Shown here: positions 25,607 to 35,044 of the stretch, piece after piece
Position numbering within the stretch: position 1 is the first letter of the stretch
Layout of the letters: each line of letters starts with the position of its first letter
Assembly (NCBI RefSeq): GCF_000017685.1
Contig: NC_010602.1
Location: forward strand, 3,297,001 to 3,361,000
Length of the DNA: 64,000 bases
Source: Leptospira biflexa serovar Patoc strain 'Patoc 1 (Paris)'
GTDB taxonomy: Bacteria > Spirochaetota > Leptospiria > Leptospirales > Leptospiraceae
Direction: 5' to 3'
Program-made: the position numbers and the translations under genes
The notes under the pieces: model-generated
Told to the model about the DNA's origin: nothing
The model's database searches: none
What the model saw: the letters and a program-made list of their open reading frames with translations, nothing else

Positions 25607-27836
25607 TTTTCGTTTTTTATCCCTTTGTTCACTATTTTTTTTCTTAGAATGTGCTTCGCATGTTCTCACTCCGATTCCCATCACGGAAGAAACCTACCAA
25701 GTCTCCAAACAAATCCAATGGATCCAAACACCAAACAAACTCATTCTCAAAAACACATCCTTTGACCGAAACTTCATTGAACTTTCATTAAACGAACCAT
25801 TCCTCACAGTCTCAGAAGTAAATACAATTTCCAAATACAGAATGGCTTCCTTTAAGTTCGAAGAATCGACCAAACGGACTTGTTCCGAACAAACAGTAGA
25901 TTCCATCAAAAAAGAAACGGGCAAAATCACAATCCAAGGGAAACTTTCCGGAAAAAATTGTGTGACCAATTACCAAGTATTGTTTCTCACAAAATCAGAT
26001 ACGGAACTTGAATTTAAAATTACTGTCTCAGATGAAACACTGAATCGCATCCATCTCGTTTATGCATCTCATCCGGAAGAAAAAATTTTTGGCCTCGGGG
26101 AACAATTCACTTACGATGAATTCAAAGGGAAAAAACCATTTTTTTTCACAGAAGAACAAGGGATCGGTCGGGGTGACCAACCCATCACAGCAGGCGCCAA
26201 TTTACTTGCAGGCGCTGGTGGAAACGCGTATACAACGTATGCTCCTATCCCCCACTACATCAGTTCTGAAAATCGATCCGTATTTTTTGAAAACAGTGGT
26301 TATGCGAAGTTTGATTTCAGTGATGCACGAAAAACAAAAGTAGAATTTTGGGATTTCCAATCAGAAAAATCGGTCACAGGTACCATTTGGTTAGCAAGTT
26401 CAGCCAAATCTCTGATTGAAACTTATACAAAAAAAACAGGTCGTTTTCCAAAATTACCTGACTGGGCTTATGGAACTTGGCTAGGAATCCAAGGGGGAAC
26501 TGAAAAAGTAACAACCATCGTCAAACAAGCGAAAGCTGCCGGTAACCCAGTCACCGCTCTTTGGATCCAAGATTGGTGTGGTAGACGTGTCACAAATTTC
26601 GGGGACCAACTCAAATGGCGTTGGTATGCAGACGAAACCCTTTACCCGGATTTTAAAAAATTCGTGAAATCAATGAATGATGAGAATGTACAGGTGTTAG
26701 GTTATATCAATTCCTTTTTAGCCGATACCGATCCTAAAAAACCAGGTGATGATTTTACAAACCCACTCCTCACAGAAGCAAAATCCAAAGGATACCTTGT
26801 CAAAAATGAAAAGGGAGAAGATTATCTCATCCAAACTGTCGGTTTTCCTGCTTACCTCATCGACCTCACAAACCCTGCCGCAGTCAAATGGACAAAGGAT
26901 CTCATCAAAAAGAATTTAATCGGAATGGGTTTATCCGGTTGGATGGCTGACTTTGGAGAATGGTTGCCCTATGATGCCAAACTCCATTCCGGAGTGGATG
27001 CAAAGATTTACCACAATCGTTACCCAGTCGACTGGGCACGGATCAACCGGGAAGCCATCAAAGAGTCAGGAATGGAAGGAAAAATTGTTTTTTTCACAAG
27101 AGCGGGATACAGTTATTCCAATGCTCATTCCACATTGTTTTGGGAAGGAGACCAAATGGTCAGTTTTGGAACGAATGATGGACTACCTTCCTCTATCGTT
27201 GGACTCACAACATCGGGTATCAGTGGTTATGCGTTAAATCATAGCGACATTGGTGGATACACTACCATTTCCAATCCCTTAAAAAACTACCATAGAACAA
27301 AGGAAGTATTACTCCGTTGGGCAGAAGTCTCTGCCTTCACACCAGTGTTTCGAACACACGAGGGAAATCGTCCTCTTAAAAACTGGCAAGTGTATACCTA
27401 CACAAAACCTGATGGTACAAAATCTCTTGGTGACGAAGATACCGTGCAACTCTTTGCCAAAATCGCAAGGATCCATTTTGCCTTAAAACCATATATCCAA
27501 AGTTTGGTGGAGGAAGCTTCTAAAACAGGACTCCCCGTTGTAAGGCACAATGCCATAGTGGAACCAGAAGACAAAATTTTACTCCAATACAAATACCAAT
27601 TCTTTCTCGGAGATGACCTACTCGTCGCACCCGTTGTAGAATCCAACGAAATTGTTCAGGAAGTGTATCTCCCACGTGGGAAGTGGTCTCATATTTGGAC
27701 AGGAACCAATTTCGAAGGGAATCGGAAAATCCAAGTTTCCGCTCCCATAGGCAAACCACCAGCCTTCATCCGAGTGGGTGGAAAGTCTGAAATGTTGATT
27801 CGGTCATCTCTCGAAAGCATTCGGAACAAACAGTAA
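25602..27836 (+). CDS. Glycoside hydrolase family 31 lipoprotein, sulfoquinovosidase-like
   Basis: The ATG at 25602 lies 5 bases after GGAGG and gives a lipoprotein signal (FLSLCSLFFFLEC, lipid cysteine at 17); an earlier TTG is less likely. The 744-residue enzyme has the GH31 catalytic residues: nucleophile Asp450 in GWMADFGEWLP and acid/base Asp517 in WEGDQ, with LNHSDIGGYTT near 545. The WMADFGE form and the QDWCGRRVTNFGDQLKWRW stretch recall YihQ sulfoquinovosidases rather than YicI xylosidases (TDFGE) or maltases (DMNE). So it may cleave alpha-linked sulfoquinovose or glucose from a glycolipid outside the cytoplasm; the substrate is not proven. It is followed 11 bp later by a metallophosphoesterase. 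Confidence 0.82.
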   Translation: MVFRFLSLCSLFFFLECASHVLTPIPITEETYQVSKQIQWIQTPNKLILKNTSFDRNFIELSLNEPFLTVSEVNTISKYRMASFKFEESTKRTCSEQTVDSIKKETGKITIQGKLSGKNCVTNYQVLFLTKSDTELEFKITVSDETLNRIHLVYASHPEEKIFGLGEQFTYDEFKGKKPFFFTEEQGIGRGDQPITAGANLLAGAGGNAYTTYAPIPHYISSENRSVFFENSGYAKFDFSDARKTKVEFWDFQSEKSVTGTIWLASSAKSLIETYTKKTGRFPKLPDWAYGTWLGIQGGTEKVTTIVKQAKAAGNPVTALWIQDWCGRRVTNFGDQLKWRWYADETLYPDFKKFVKSMNDENVQVLGYINSFLADTDPKKPGDDFTNPLLTEAKSKGYLVKNEKGEDYLIQTVGFPAYLIDLTNPAAVKWTKDLIKKNLIGMGLSGWMADFGEWLPYDAKLHSGVDAKIYHNRYPVDWARINREAIKESGMEGKIVFFTRAGYSYSNAHSTLFWEGDQMVSFGTNDGLPSSIVGLTTSGISGYALNHSDIGGYTTISNPLKNYHRTKEVLLRWAEVSAFTPVFRTHEGNRPLKNWQVYTYTKPDGTKSLGDEDTVQLFAKIARIHFALKPYIQSLVEEASKTGLPVVRHNAIVEPEDKILLQYKYQFFLGDDLLVAPVVESNEIVQEVYLPRGKWSHIWTGTNFEGNRKIQVSAPIGKPPAFIRVGGKSEMLIRSSLESIRNKQ

Positions 27837-27847
27837 GGAAACACCAA

Positions 27848-28675
27848 ATGAAATTTGCATTGATAGGTGATATCCATGGGTATTGGAACAAAGAGGACAT
27901 CGAATATTTTAACGAGTCCGATTACGATTTTTTATTCTTCACTGGGGACTTACGCGGCAACCCAAAACTTGGAAAGGTATCTTTCCAGGGACTCACCAAA
28001 CGAGCGTATATGATCCCTGGCAATTGGGATGGGACAAGTCTTTCTTCTGTCATAGGCGAGGTTTTGCAGTCAAAGGTTCTCATCCATACTGGTCATTGGG
28101 GACAGGACAGAAGATTACGAAAACTTTCCAACAGAGTGAAACCCATCACAATCCTCGGTTACAGTTCCGTTATTTTGTCTCAAGAAATGGATGTATCCCT
28201 TATCGTTGGTCGACCTCATGCCATGGGTGGAGGGCTCAGCTTTTCACCTCACATGAAAAAGACCTTCCTTGTCACGAACATGGAAACCTCTATTGAAAAG
28301 TACAAACGACTGATCGATGGAACCAAAGAAAAAAACCTCATCTTTCTTTCGCATAACGGGCCTTTTGGGCTAGGTAGCGCAAAAAATTCCCTATATGGTG
28401 CGGAATTTAAAAAAGAAGGTGGGGATTGGGGGGACATTGATTTAACAGAAGCCATTCAATATGCCAAGTCCATTGGAAAAAAAGTGCCACTTGTTTTATC
28501 AGGCCATATGCACCATTCGATCAGCAAAAAGAAAGAACGTGAAACCCACGAATACACTGGGGGAACGTTTTATGTGAATGGGGCCAAAGTTCCAAGGATT
28601 AGAGAAGGAAAACACTTCCACACAAAGATAGAATGGGCAGGAGGGTCTGCGACCGTCATCCCCATGTGGGTTTAA
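27848..28675 (+). CDS. Calcineurin-like metallophosphoesterase
   Basis: The 275-residue cytoplasmic protein has the metal-binding blocks of the family: GDIHG (Asp8, His10), FTGDLRG (Asp34), PGNWDGT (Asn59), FLSHNGPFG near 172 and LSGHMHHS near 220. The usual GNHD motif reads GNWD, so the catalytic His is replaced by Trp60; metal binding can remain but the reaction may be slower or different. It may split phosphodiesters or phosphomonoesters. AAGGA lies just before the ATG and overlaps the stop of the GH31 gene, so the two are coupled. Its stop overlaps the convergent OsmC gene by 4 bp. Confidence 0.8.
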   Translation: MKFALIGDIHGYWNKEDIEYFNESDYDFLFFTGDLRGNPKLGKVSFQGLTKRAYMIPGNWDGTSLSSVIGEVLQSKVLIHTGHWGQDRRLRKLSNRVKPITILGYSSVILSQEMDVSLIVGRPHAMGGGLSFSPHMKKTFLVTNMETSIEKYKRLIDGTKEKNLIFLSHNGPFGLGSAKNSLYGAEFKKEGGDWGDIDLTEAIQYAKSIGKKVPLVLSGHMHHSISKKKERETHEYTGGTFYVNGAKVPRIREGKHFHTKIEWAGGSATVIPMWV

Positions 28676-29079
28676 TTGATTAACACAGTTTCAATTTCTA
28701 TCTTACCAGAAAGGATTTTATGAACGGGGCAAGCATTGGCAACTGAATGTAATCTTTCCCTTTCTTCTGGTTTTAAATTCCCTTTTAGCTCCACTTCCCG
28801 TATAAATTTATGATCTTCTGGTGATCGTTTATCGATTGTTACTTGAACAGTAACCGAATCCAAGGCATACCCTTTTCTGTCTGCATACATCCGAATGGTA
28901 ATCGAAGTACAAGCACCTAAGGAAGACGCAAGTAATTCTGTTGGCATAGGACCCAAATCGGTTCCTTCTTTATCGGCTGGTTCATCGGCAATCCATTGGT
29001 GTTTGCCTTTTCTGATTTTGGTTTCGTATTTCGATTTCTCTGTGGTGACGATGACTTTGTCTTCAAATACTGCTGTCAT
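28672..29079 (-). CDS. OsmC/Ohr-family peroxide reductase
   Basis: The 135-residue protein has the two conserved redox cysteines of the family, Cys57 in [15 protein letters not shown] and Cys117 in [11 protein letters not shown], with the GPMPTELL segment between the strands. Such dimeric proteins reduce organic hydroperoxides with lipoyl or thiol donors in the cytoplasm. [13 protein letters not shown] and the length fit the OsmC/YhfA branch more than Ohr. GGAG lies 7 bases before the ATG at 29079. It overlaps the stop of the acyltransferase gene at 29076 by 4 bp (ATGA), so the two form one unit. Confidence 0.87.
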   Translation of the reverse strand: MTAVFEDKVIVTTEKSKYETKIRKGKHQWIADEPADKEGTDLGPMPTELLASSLGACTSITIRMYADRKGYALDSVTVQVTIDKRSPEDHKFIREVELKGNLKPEERERLHSVANACPVHKILSGKIEIETVLIN

Positions 29080-29750
29080 TTGAATTCTCCATTTCGGATT
29101 TTTTCTGCTACTTGTATGGCCCGGTCTCGATTTTGTAACATGGCTTCTTCGACTTTCAATCTCATTTTTTCGAATTCTACTTCGTTTAATTCCCTTGGAA
29201 CCAAGATAGGTTCTCCGTAAGAGACTACAAACGTGGTAAAAGGTTTGGGAACTCTATGTTTGTCCCATGCTCTTTCTAAAATCCATTGTTTACTACATTC
29301 ATAATGAAACGGAACGATGGGAACTTGTGTGACTTGGGCTGCAGCGATGATCCCTGGTTGGACTATGAAAGCAGGTCCTCTTGGACCATCAGGTGTGAAA
29401 GCAGCGGGCAGTCCTTTTTTCAAATGTTGGATGACTGACTTTAGGGCTTTGGACCCACCTTTAGAGCTACTGCCACGAACACTTGTATTTCCAAATCGAT
29501 GGACAACTTCGTTGATATAATCTCCGTCCTTTGATTCAGAAATTAAAACCGCGACATTTTTGTTTCGATGTAAGTAGGGAGAATACAAAACATTCGTATG
29601 CCAGATCGAATAAATATATGGTTTTTTATTTTTAAATAATTCTTCGTATTGTTCGTTTTTGAGGATGTGGAAACGTGATGTGAGTCCAATCAATCGCTGG
29701 AACCAAACAACGATTAAAGGTAATAGCCATACAAGTATTTTTCGTTTCAA
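29076..29750 (-). CDS. DUF374 lysophospholipid acyltransferase-like protein
   Basis: The 224-residue protein has a hydrophobic N-terminus ([18 protein letters not shown]) and DUF374 motifs: [12 protein letters not shown] near 48 with the catalytic-type His, and [18 protein letters not shown] near 118. DUF374 proteins are relatives of LpxL-type acyltransferases and probably add an acyl chain to lipid A or a phospholipid at the inner membrane. The start is a TTG at 29750. It is translated just before OsmC, with a 4-bp overlap. The gap 29751-29811 to csrA holds only a small hairpin. Confidence 0.8.
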   Translation of the reverse strand: MKRKILVWLLPLIVVWFQRLIGLTSRFHILKNEQYEELFKNKKPYIYSIWHTNVLYSPYLHRNKNVAVLISESKDGDYINEVVHRFGNTSVRGSSSKGGSKALKSVIQHLKKGLPAAFTPDGPRGPAFIVQPGIIAAAQVTQVPIVPFHYECSKQWILERAWDKHRVPKPFTTFVVSYGEPILVPRELNEVEFEKMRLKVEEAMLQNRDRAIQVAEKIRNGEFK

Positions 29751-29766
29751 AAGATGAATTTACTCC

Positions 29767-29783
29767 CTGGAGTTTGTCTCCAG
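29767..29783 (-). other. Small hairpin downstream of csrA
   Basis: CTGGAG (29767-29772) and CTCCAG (29778-29783) form a 6-bp stem with a 5-base loop between the csrA stop and the next start at 29750. There is no T tract, so termination is doubtful. It contains GGA in the stem, which is not enough to call a CsrA site. Confidence 0.3.
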
Positions 29784-29811
29784 AGAATTCTGAGAGGAAA
29801 GAAAGATCAAG

Positions 29812-30051
29812 TTAAGTTTTTTTCTTAAACAGGTCTCCTAACTTGCCTAAATCTTCCGGTTTAATATTCGTACCAGCTGCTTTTTTGTTCTCTTCTTGGA
29901 TTTCTTTGTATACTTCTGCACGATGGACAGAAACATTTTTAGGAGCTTTGACACCAATCTTTACTTGATCCCCTTTGATATCAACGATGACAATTTCAAT
30001 ATCATCGCCAATCATAATGGATTGGTTACTTCTCCTCGCTAAAACTAACAC
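29812..30051 (-). CDS. csrA: Carbon storage regulator, RNA-binding translational repressor
   Basis: CsrA dimers bind GGA motifs in mRNA leaders and block translation. The 79-residue protein has the typical [20 protein letters not shown] start, then [18 protein letters not shown], and a somewhat long basic C-terminus (LGDLFKKKT). It lies 3 bp after fliW. In bacteria with this pair FliW sequesters CsrA until flagellin leaves the cell, which couples flagellin translation to export. The same wiring is likely here because both sit behind the hook-filament junction genes. Confidence 0.97.
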   Translation of the reverse strand: MLVLARRSNQSIMIGDDIEIVIVDIKGDQVKIGVKAPKNVSVHRAEVYKEIQEENKKAAGTNIKPEDLGKLGDLFKKKT

Positions 30052-30054
30052 GAG

Positions 30055-30516
30055 CTATACCTTTTCGGAAGACATTTCTTCCATTGACTCAATGATGTTT
30101 TTTCGAATTGAGTGGTTTTCATCTCGGGAAATACATTGTTTGCCTTTTCCCTCTTTTCCATTGAGAATGATGGGCCCTTGTAAATTGGCGGTCATTCCTT
30201 TGGGATTGTCATGAGGAATTGTAACGATCAAAAAAATAATTCCGTCTTTCCAACTTGTTAAACCAATATCATGTAATTCTTCATCACTGATTGCTGGTTT
30301 ATACTGATTCATAAATAGTTCGGGTTGGATCACAATGAAGGCAAGACCCGATTCTTTAGTTGATTGTAACCACTTAAATGGACTTTCTGCACTTTCTTCA
30401 ATCAGTGCATATTCATCAAATTCTTCAAATCCTAGTAACCCTTGCGGGAATTTTAGAATTTGTTTTGAATCCACTTGGATGGTTCCGAAAGGTTTTGTAT
30501 GAATCGTTACCGACAT
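30055..30516 (-). CDS. fliW: Flagellar assembly factor, CsrA antagonist
   Basis: FliW binds CsrA and flagellin. The ATG at 30516 is chosen because it gives the family N-terminus (MSVTIHTKPFGTIQVDSKQI) and has AGGAA 6 bases before it; an upstream ATG at 30558, also with an AGGA, would add 14 residues. The core FPQGLLGFEEFDEYALIEE and SPFKWLQSTKESGLAFIV are hallmark FliW segments. About 153 residues is normal. It follows flgL and precedes csrA by 3 bp. Control of flagellin translation is expected; the flagellin genes are not in the window. Confidence 0.92.
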   Translation of the reverse strand: MSVTIHTKPFGTIQVDSKQILKFPQGLLGFEEFDEYALIEESAESPFKWLQSTKESGLAFIVIQPELFMNQYKPAISDEELHDIGLTSWKDGIIFLIVTIPHDNPKGMTANLQGPIILNGKEGKGKQCISRDENHSIRKNIIESMEEMSSEKV

Positions 30517-30568
30517 TCTAGTTCCTGTTGTTTCTAATCTTTCTAATGTGCCTGTCATTCTGTCCTAA

Positions 30569-31837
30569 TTACCTGAGAAAATCCATCAATGTTGGTTTGA
30601 TGATTTTGGATCCAACATTAAGCGCATAACTATGAATCGTTTCTAACCACTTCATATTCATGATGGTTTCTGGAAAATCGATCCCTTCATTTTTTGCAAG
30701 TAACTCTGTCATATACATTTTATCGTAGGAAACTCTTTCTTCATGTTGTTCCAACCGATTCATTCGTGCACCAATGGTGGCACGATGGCGTAAAATGTTT
30801 TCCAATGCTAAATCCAAATCTCCTAAATCACGACCACCAATTCTTTCTTGGTCTTTTTGAATGAGGTCATTTCGAAGTTGGATAAGAACATCAAAAACTG
30901 AAAGTCCAGTGACTGTTGCAGATTTGGAAAAATTGTTAGGTGGTTCACTGGCACTCGGTTCAATGAGTCCGATGTCACGTAACACAGTTCCACCATCCAC
31001 ATCTTCTAACCAAATTTGGTGTGGTGCTGTGGATGAGATCGAAATATTATCTTGGGCCAGTTTACTTGCTTTCACTTCTAATGGAGCATTGTTGATTTTA
31101 TCAATCACATCATCAATGGTATCTCCGACAGAGATATGGATTTCCACTCCATCAATTTTGAACTTTTGGTCGGAAGTGGCTTGGAAAGCAGAGTTATCCA
31201 CTTTGGAAGTCACACTCACGTTTGTTCCCCAAAATACTTTGTTTCCAGGAATGGTGATGGGGATGTATTCCCCTTTTTCAATCTCACGGAGTTGTTCCCC
31301 GATATCCCCGCGGTATTCTACACCGACGTATTGGTTTTTGAGTTCTAAACCTTGGAGTCCTTTGATTTTTGATTCGATCGGCTCAAAAGGAGGCCTTTCG
31401 ATCACATGACCACCAAACAATGGTTGTCCTGTCGCATCACGGGCGTTTGCAAGGTCGACGATGGCTCTTAAATGTTGGTCGATCTCTTTTCCGATGGCAA
31501 CTTCAAGTTCAAAACCTTTATCCCCTTGGTAGATACCATTTCCCGCCTGTACGGTTAACACACGGACTCGTTGGAAAATTTCGCCCATTTTATCGAGAAC
31601 ACCATCTACCTGTTGTAATCTTTGGTAGCCATCCCCAATGTTTTCTTCGTATTGGGAAAGTTCGTTCAGGCGGGAACGAAAGTACATTTGGTTTGTGGCC
31701 GCACCAGGATCATCCGATGGTTTTCGGATTTTTAATCCTGTCCCCAGCTGTGTTTGGGTTTCATCCATCGCCACTTGGTGACGGTTTAGGTTCCGCACCA
31801 AGGAATTGTTTTGCATCATGTTAGTGATTCTGATCAT
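30569..31837 (-). CDS. flgL: Flagellar hook-filament junction protein FlgL (HAP3)
   Basis: The 422-residue protein starts with the flagellin-like N-terminal helix (MIRITNMMQNNSLVRNLNRH, LGTGLKIRKPSDDPGAATN) and ends with the matching C-terminal coiled-coil (ATIGARMNRLEQHEERVSYD). FlgL links the hook to the filament; in spirochaetes the filament lies in the periplasm. The middle region is longer than in enteric FlgL. It starts 2 bp after the flgK stop and belongs to the flgN-flgK-flgL-fliW-csrA unit. Confidence 0.94.
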   Translation of the reverse strand: MIRITNMMQNNSLVRNLNRHQVAMDETQTQLGTGLKIRKPSDDPGAATNQMYFRSRLNELSQYEENIGDGYQRLQQVDGVLDKMGEIFQRVRVLTVQAGNGIYQGDKGFELEVAIGKEIDQHLRAIVDLANARDATGQPLFGGHVIERPPFEPIESKIKGLQGLELKNQYVGVEYRGDIGEQLREIEKGEYIPITIPGNKVFWGTNVSVTSKVDNSAFQATSDQKFKIDGVEIHISVGDTIDDVIDKINNAPLEVKASKLAQDNISISSTAPHQIWLEDVDGGTVLRDIGLIEPSASEPPNNFSKSATVTGLSVFDVLIQLRNDLIQKDQERIGGRDLGDLDLALENILRHRATIGARMNRLEQHEERVSYDKMYMTELLAKNEGIDFPETIMNMKWLETIHSYALNVGSKIIKPTLMDFLR

Positions 31838-31839
31838 GA

Positions 31840-33753
31840 TTATACACCTAACCTATTGATGATGGTATCTAACATTTCATTCAGCGTTGAAATCATACGA
31901 GCGGATGCATTATAGGATTGTTGGAACTGCACCATATTGGCCATCTCCTCATCTAAATTCACACCCATCACGGATTGGCGCATGTTTTCGAGTTCCACCA
32001 TAAGTTCATTTTGGGTGGTATACTCTTGTTTGGCTTCGCGTGCTTCTGTTCCAAGCCTTGAGATGAGTGAGTTGTAAAAATCATCCGTTGTTTTCGAATA
32101 ATCAAACATCACTGGTTTTTCACGTAGTGCTGCTGCGATTAGGAGAGCATTGGATCCATCTTTTTGACCGTTTGGTGAATTGTAATCACCAGACCCGTTC
32201 ACATCCTTACCGCGACCAGCGGCAATGTTTGCTGGGTTATTCCTTACATCTTCTGACATCTTAAAAAAAGAAGATGGGTGGTACATTGGTGTGAGTGTGA
32301 TGTCTTGGGCATTCGCTTGGAATTTATTTATTTCACCAATTTTACGGTAATCAAAAGATCCAGACACACCAGAGGCTGTTAGAATGCCAGTGAGTCCCAC
32401 AAGAAGTTCTCCAGAATCCTCTAAGTGACGGATCATAAAGTTTTCTTTTTTATCGTTTGGATTTGTTGTCGATTTTAGCGCCAACTGATTGTCATGCGAC
32501 ATGTAAGCGACAACACCAGTTTCCGATCGATTGATTCGTTTGATAACGGCATTTAAGGTATCATCTTTGGAATACGGTACGAGTATTTCTGTTTCTCCAC
32601 CAGGACTTGCTTTGAGAAAACGCATGGTGCCCGAGATTCCAATCGGGCGATCGGGATCAAGGGAGGTGCGACCTGTCACTCGAAACACTGCTGTTTTGTC
32701 GTTCAGTCCATCCCCGTCAGTATCAATTTCTCCAAAGGTGTTTGTCGCAAGAGCTCTTTGTTCAAAGAAATTCACATTGGTTTTGCCATTTAAACCAAAT
32801 CCATCCTTGTGGATTTCATTGATGACATCCATTGCATTGATGGCGAGAGCATCGACTGCATTAATTTTTTCGACAAGGATCCGATCTCTGATTTCATACA
32901 AAGCTTGGATACTTCCCTGACGTAGGAGAACAGTGTCACCTGTCCCTGACCACTTCAGATCCAAAAGCCCATCGTTATTTGGATTCCCAACCAAATCAAT
33001 TTTGTGAACCTTTTGTCCTTGGATGAGGATCTGTTGGCCAATAAAAACCATGAGTTCATCATCATCACTACGGCCGATGGTAATGTCCGCCATACCTGCC
33101 AGTTCTTGCAATAGTTCATCTCTTCTATCCAAAAGGTCATTTGGATTGTCACCTAATGCTTGTGACTTGGTAATTTTTTCATTGAGTGATTTGATATTTT
33201 CAGAAACTGTATTGAGATGATTGACTTTCGCTTCAATTTCCCGATTGGATTGGTCGCGGAGGAGGGAAAGTTTTCTATACACATCTTCCATCCGTGAACC
33301 AAGTGCTTCTGCTTTTTCCTGTACAACGGCACGGTGGGCTGTTTCTTCTGGGTAATTGGAAAGGTCTTCCCATGAAGACCAAAACTGATCCATCATGGAC
33401 CTGAGTGTCGTTCCAGTAGGTTCGTTAAAAACAGTTTCTACTTGGTACAAATAATCATTTTTTTTGCCCCAATACTCTTTGAGAGAAGAGGAATCGATGA
33501 TACGGTCATCGATAAAATTATCTCGAACCCTTTCGATTTCAGAGATTTTGACACCTTGTCCAATTTGGCCAGGCACCTCTGCCCGGTTAAACGCTGGATC
33601 ATAAATTGGATCCATACTATTCATGACAACTCGTTGGCGCGCATAATGTTTGTTATCCGCGTTGGAAATATTATGACCTGTGGTTTGGATCGCTTGTTGG
33701 TGGACCGAAAGTCCTCGTTTCCCGATTTCTATACCTTGGAATGTTGATCCCAT
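31840..33753 (-). CDS. flgK: Flagellar hook-associated protein FlgK (HAP1)
   Basis: FlgK joins hook and filament. The 637-residue protein begins with [20 protein letters not shown] and has [18 protein letters not shown], the conserved flagellar rod/hook N-terminal motif, and ends with the C-terminal helix [20 protein letters not shown]. The length is above the enteric form and includes a calcium-like DTDGDGLND stretch near 340. AGGAG precedes the ATG at 33753. It lies 9 bp after flgN and 2 bp before flgL. Confidence 0.95.
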   Translation of the reverse strand: MGSTFQGIEIGKRGLSVHQQAIQTTGHNISNADNKHYARQRVVMNSMDPIYDPAFNRAEVPGQIGQGVKISEIERVRDNFIDDRIIDSSSLKEYWGKKNDYLYQVETVFNEPTGTTLRSMMDQFWSSWEDLSNYPEETAHRAVVQEKAEALGSRMEDVYRKLSLLRDQSNREIEAKVNHLNTVSENIKSLNEKITKSQALGDNPNDLLDRRDELLQELAGMADITIGRSDDDELMVFIGQQILIQGQKVHKIDLVGNPNNDGLLDLKWSGTGDTVLLRQGSIQALYEIRDRILVEKINAVDALAINAMDVINEIHKDGFGLNGKTNVNFFEQRALATNTFGEIDTDGDGLNDKTAVFRVTGRTSLDPDRPIGISGTMRFLKASPGGETEILVPYSKDDTLNAVIKRINRSETGVVAYMSHDNQLALKSTTNPNDKKENFMIRHLEDSGELLVGLTGILTASGVSGSFDYRKIGEINKFQANAQDITLTPMYHPSSFFKMSEDVRNNPANIAAGRGKDVNGSGDYNSPNGQKDGSNALLIAAALREKPVMFDYSKTTDDFYNSLISRLGTEAREAKQEYTTQNELMVELENMRQSVMGVNLDEEMANMVQFQQSYNASARMISTLNEMLDTIINRLGV

Positions 33754-33762
33754 ACGATTCTC

Positions 33763-34275
33763 CTAGGCAGTCGCGTTCAAAATGATCGCGCCTTTTTGGC
33801 TCTGCCCACGCCTTGTTGGTTGTTTGTGCGAAGTGTACACCTTCTCACGAGATAACTCTTGCAGTGAGTCAACTGTTGCTTGCAAAAATTCTTTTCTGGT
33901 TTTTAACAGTTTTTCATTGGTGATGATGGCATCCTTTAGGTCTGCCACTACTTTCTTCAATTCCAATGCAAAGGTTTTGAGTTTAAAATTGGACTCACGA
34001 TCCATATGGTTTAAAAAATGAGTGAGTGTTATGGAAGATTCGTCTTTCTGAAACTTTTCTTTTTCATAAACATCTTCGATGGTTTTCATACGAATGCGCT
34101 CAAGCTCTGAGGCTTCGACCATAATATGGTAACTATCTTTGACAAGGGACTCGAGTGCTTTGCCGTCCGCACCGTGGATGGCCGCTCTTTTTTTGCCTTC
34201 CAAATCCAAAAGGCGCTTGTAACAGTCTATTTCTGTAGTAAATAAACTTCTAAGTGATTCAACCCAATCCAACAT
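33763..34275 (-). CDS. flgN: FlgN-like flagellar export chaperone
   Basis: The 170-residue cytoplasmic, all-helical protein begins WVESLRSLFTTEIDCYKRLL and continues as a long coiled-coil, as in FlgN, the export chaperone of FlgK and FlgL. Sequence identity across FlgN proteins is low, so the call rests on size, helical pattern and its place just before flgK (9-bp gap). AAGGA precedes the ATG. It is the first gene of the flagellar unit, so a promoter should lie in 34276-34361, which is also the space before the divergent DUF1289 gene. Confidence 0.8.
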   Translation of the reverse strand: MLDWVESLRSLFTTEIDCYKRLLDLEGKKRAAIHGADGKALESLVKDSYHIMVEASELERIRMKTIEDVYEKEKFQKDESSITLTHFLNHMDRESNFKLKTFALELKKVVADLKDAIITNEKLLKTRKEFLQATVDSLQELSREKVYTSHKQPTRRGQSQKGAIILNATA

Positions 34276-34361
34276 GCGAATTCCTTTTCCCTTATGGGAA
34301 GGATCGACGGATTCCCAAACTAGCTTAGGAAAATTTATAAAAATTTACTATTTTCAGGTCT

Positions 34362-34541
34362 ATGTCGCAAAAATCGCCGTGTATTAAAGTCTGTATGATG
34401 GACCCAGATTCTGGACTTTGTGCCGGATGTTACCGAACCATCGAGGAAATTGGGAATTGGTCAAGGATGACCGACGAGGAGAAGGAAGCAGTTTGGCGGG
34501 AGCTCCCGCAACGAAAAGCGGGAAACTCTACCAATCAATAG
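34362..34541 (+). CDS. DUF1289 small cysteine-motif protein
   Basis: A 59-codon gene starts with ATG at 34362 and ends with TAG at 34539-34541. The product begins MSQKSPCIKVCMMDPDSGLC and continues with AGCYRTIEEIGNWSRM, the DUF1289 signature of four cysteines (C7, C11, C20, C23), an R-T-x-x-E-I helix and a following tryptophan. Such proteins bind a metal or a cluster, but no function is established. A CAGG ribosome site lies just before the start. It is divergent from flgN and converges with the gene ending at 34543, with a one-base gap. Confidence 0.85.
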   Translation: MSQKSPCIKVCMMDPDSGLCAGCYRTIEEIGNWSRMTDEEKEAVWRELPQRKAGNSTNQ

Positions 34542-34542
34542 G

Positions 34543-34830
34543 TTATTTAGTACCTTTATCAATTTTATTGCGGTGTTCTTCACAGAGTCTATAGAGTTGA
34601 TCTGTAGATGGATTTTTCTTTGTGACTTTTTTTCCGCATACGATACACAATCCTTGTGCCCTTCTTCTTTTGTATAACAATTGAACTCGCTCGGCACCTG
34701 ATAAATTGTATTTACTGATTTGAAGACGAACTCCTTTTACCAAATAACTTCCGATGGCAGACTCTTCTCCTTTTTTTAATTCGGAAAAAATCTTGTTCAA
34801 CTCATCCGGTTTAATCGATTTAGGTTTCAT
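34543..34830 (-). CDS. Small basic protein with zinc-finger-like Cys/His set
   Basis: The 95-residue protein is basic, with a helical N-terminal half (MKPKSIKPDELNKIFSELKK) and a C-terminal CIVCGKK...CEEH arrangement (Cys62, Cys65, Cys82, His85) that could bind one zinc. The middle RVQLLYKRRRAQG is strongly positive, which suggests binding to nucleic acid or the ribosome. I do not recognise the family. AGGAG lies 7 bases before the ATG at 34830. The following 214 bp (34831-35044) to the next gene hold AT-rich sequence without a gene; a promoter for each side is expected there but not clear. Confidence 0.7.
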   Translation of the reverse strand: MKPKSIKPDELNKIFSELKKGEESAIGSYLVKGVRLQISKYNLSGAERVQLLYKRRRAQGLCIVCGKKVTKKNPSTDQLYRLCEEHRNKIDKGTK

Positions 34831-35044
34831 ACATTCTCCTACTTTTTGCTAAATTTAACTCTCTGTTAGATTCTAAATGTTAATGCACATTAGTTTGTAC
34901 CCACTAACGCGCAACTCTATTTTAAAATCATATCTGAATTCCCGAATATAGATTCGAAATCTAGGGACAAACTCTAATATTTAGAAAGATTTTTGAGTTG
35001 GCAAAGTGAAAAGATCGACTAAGGTTTAGTGAAAGGACCAAATT

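Noticed and set aside
34831..35044. A small gene in the 214-bp gap
   Set aside because: No frame with a plausible ribosome site; the sequence is AT-rich leader and promoter-like DNA.
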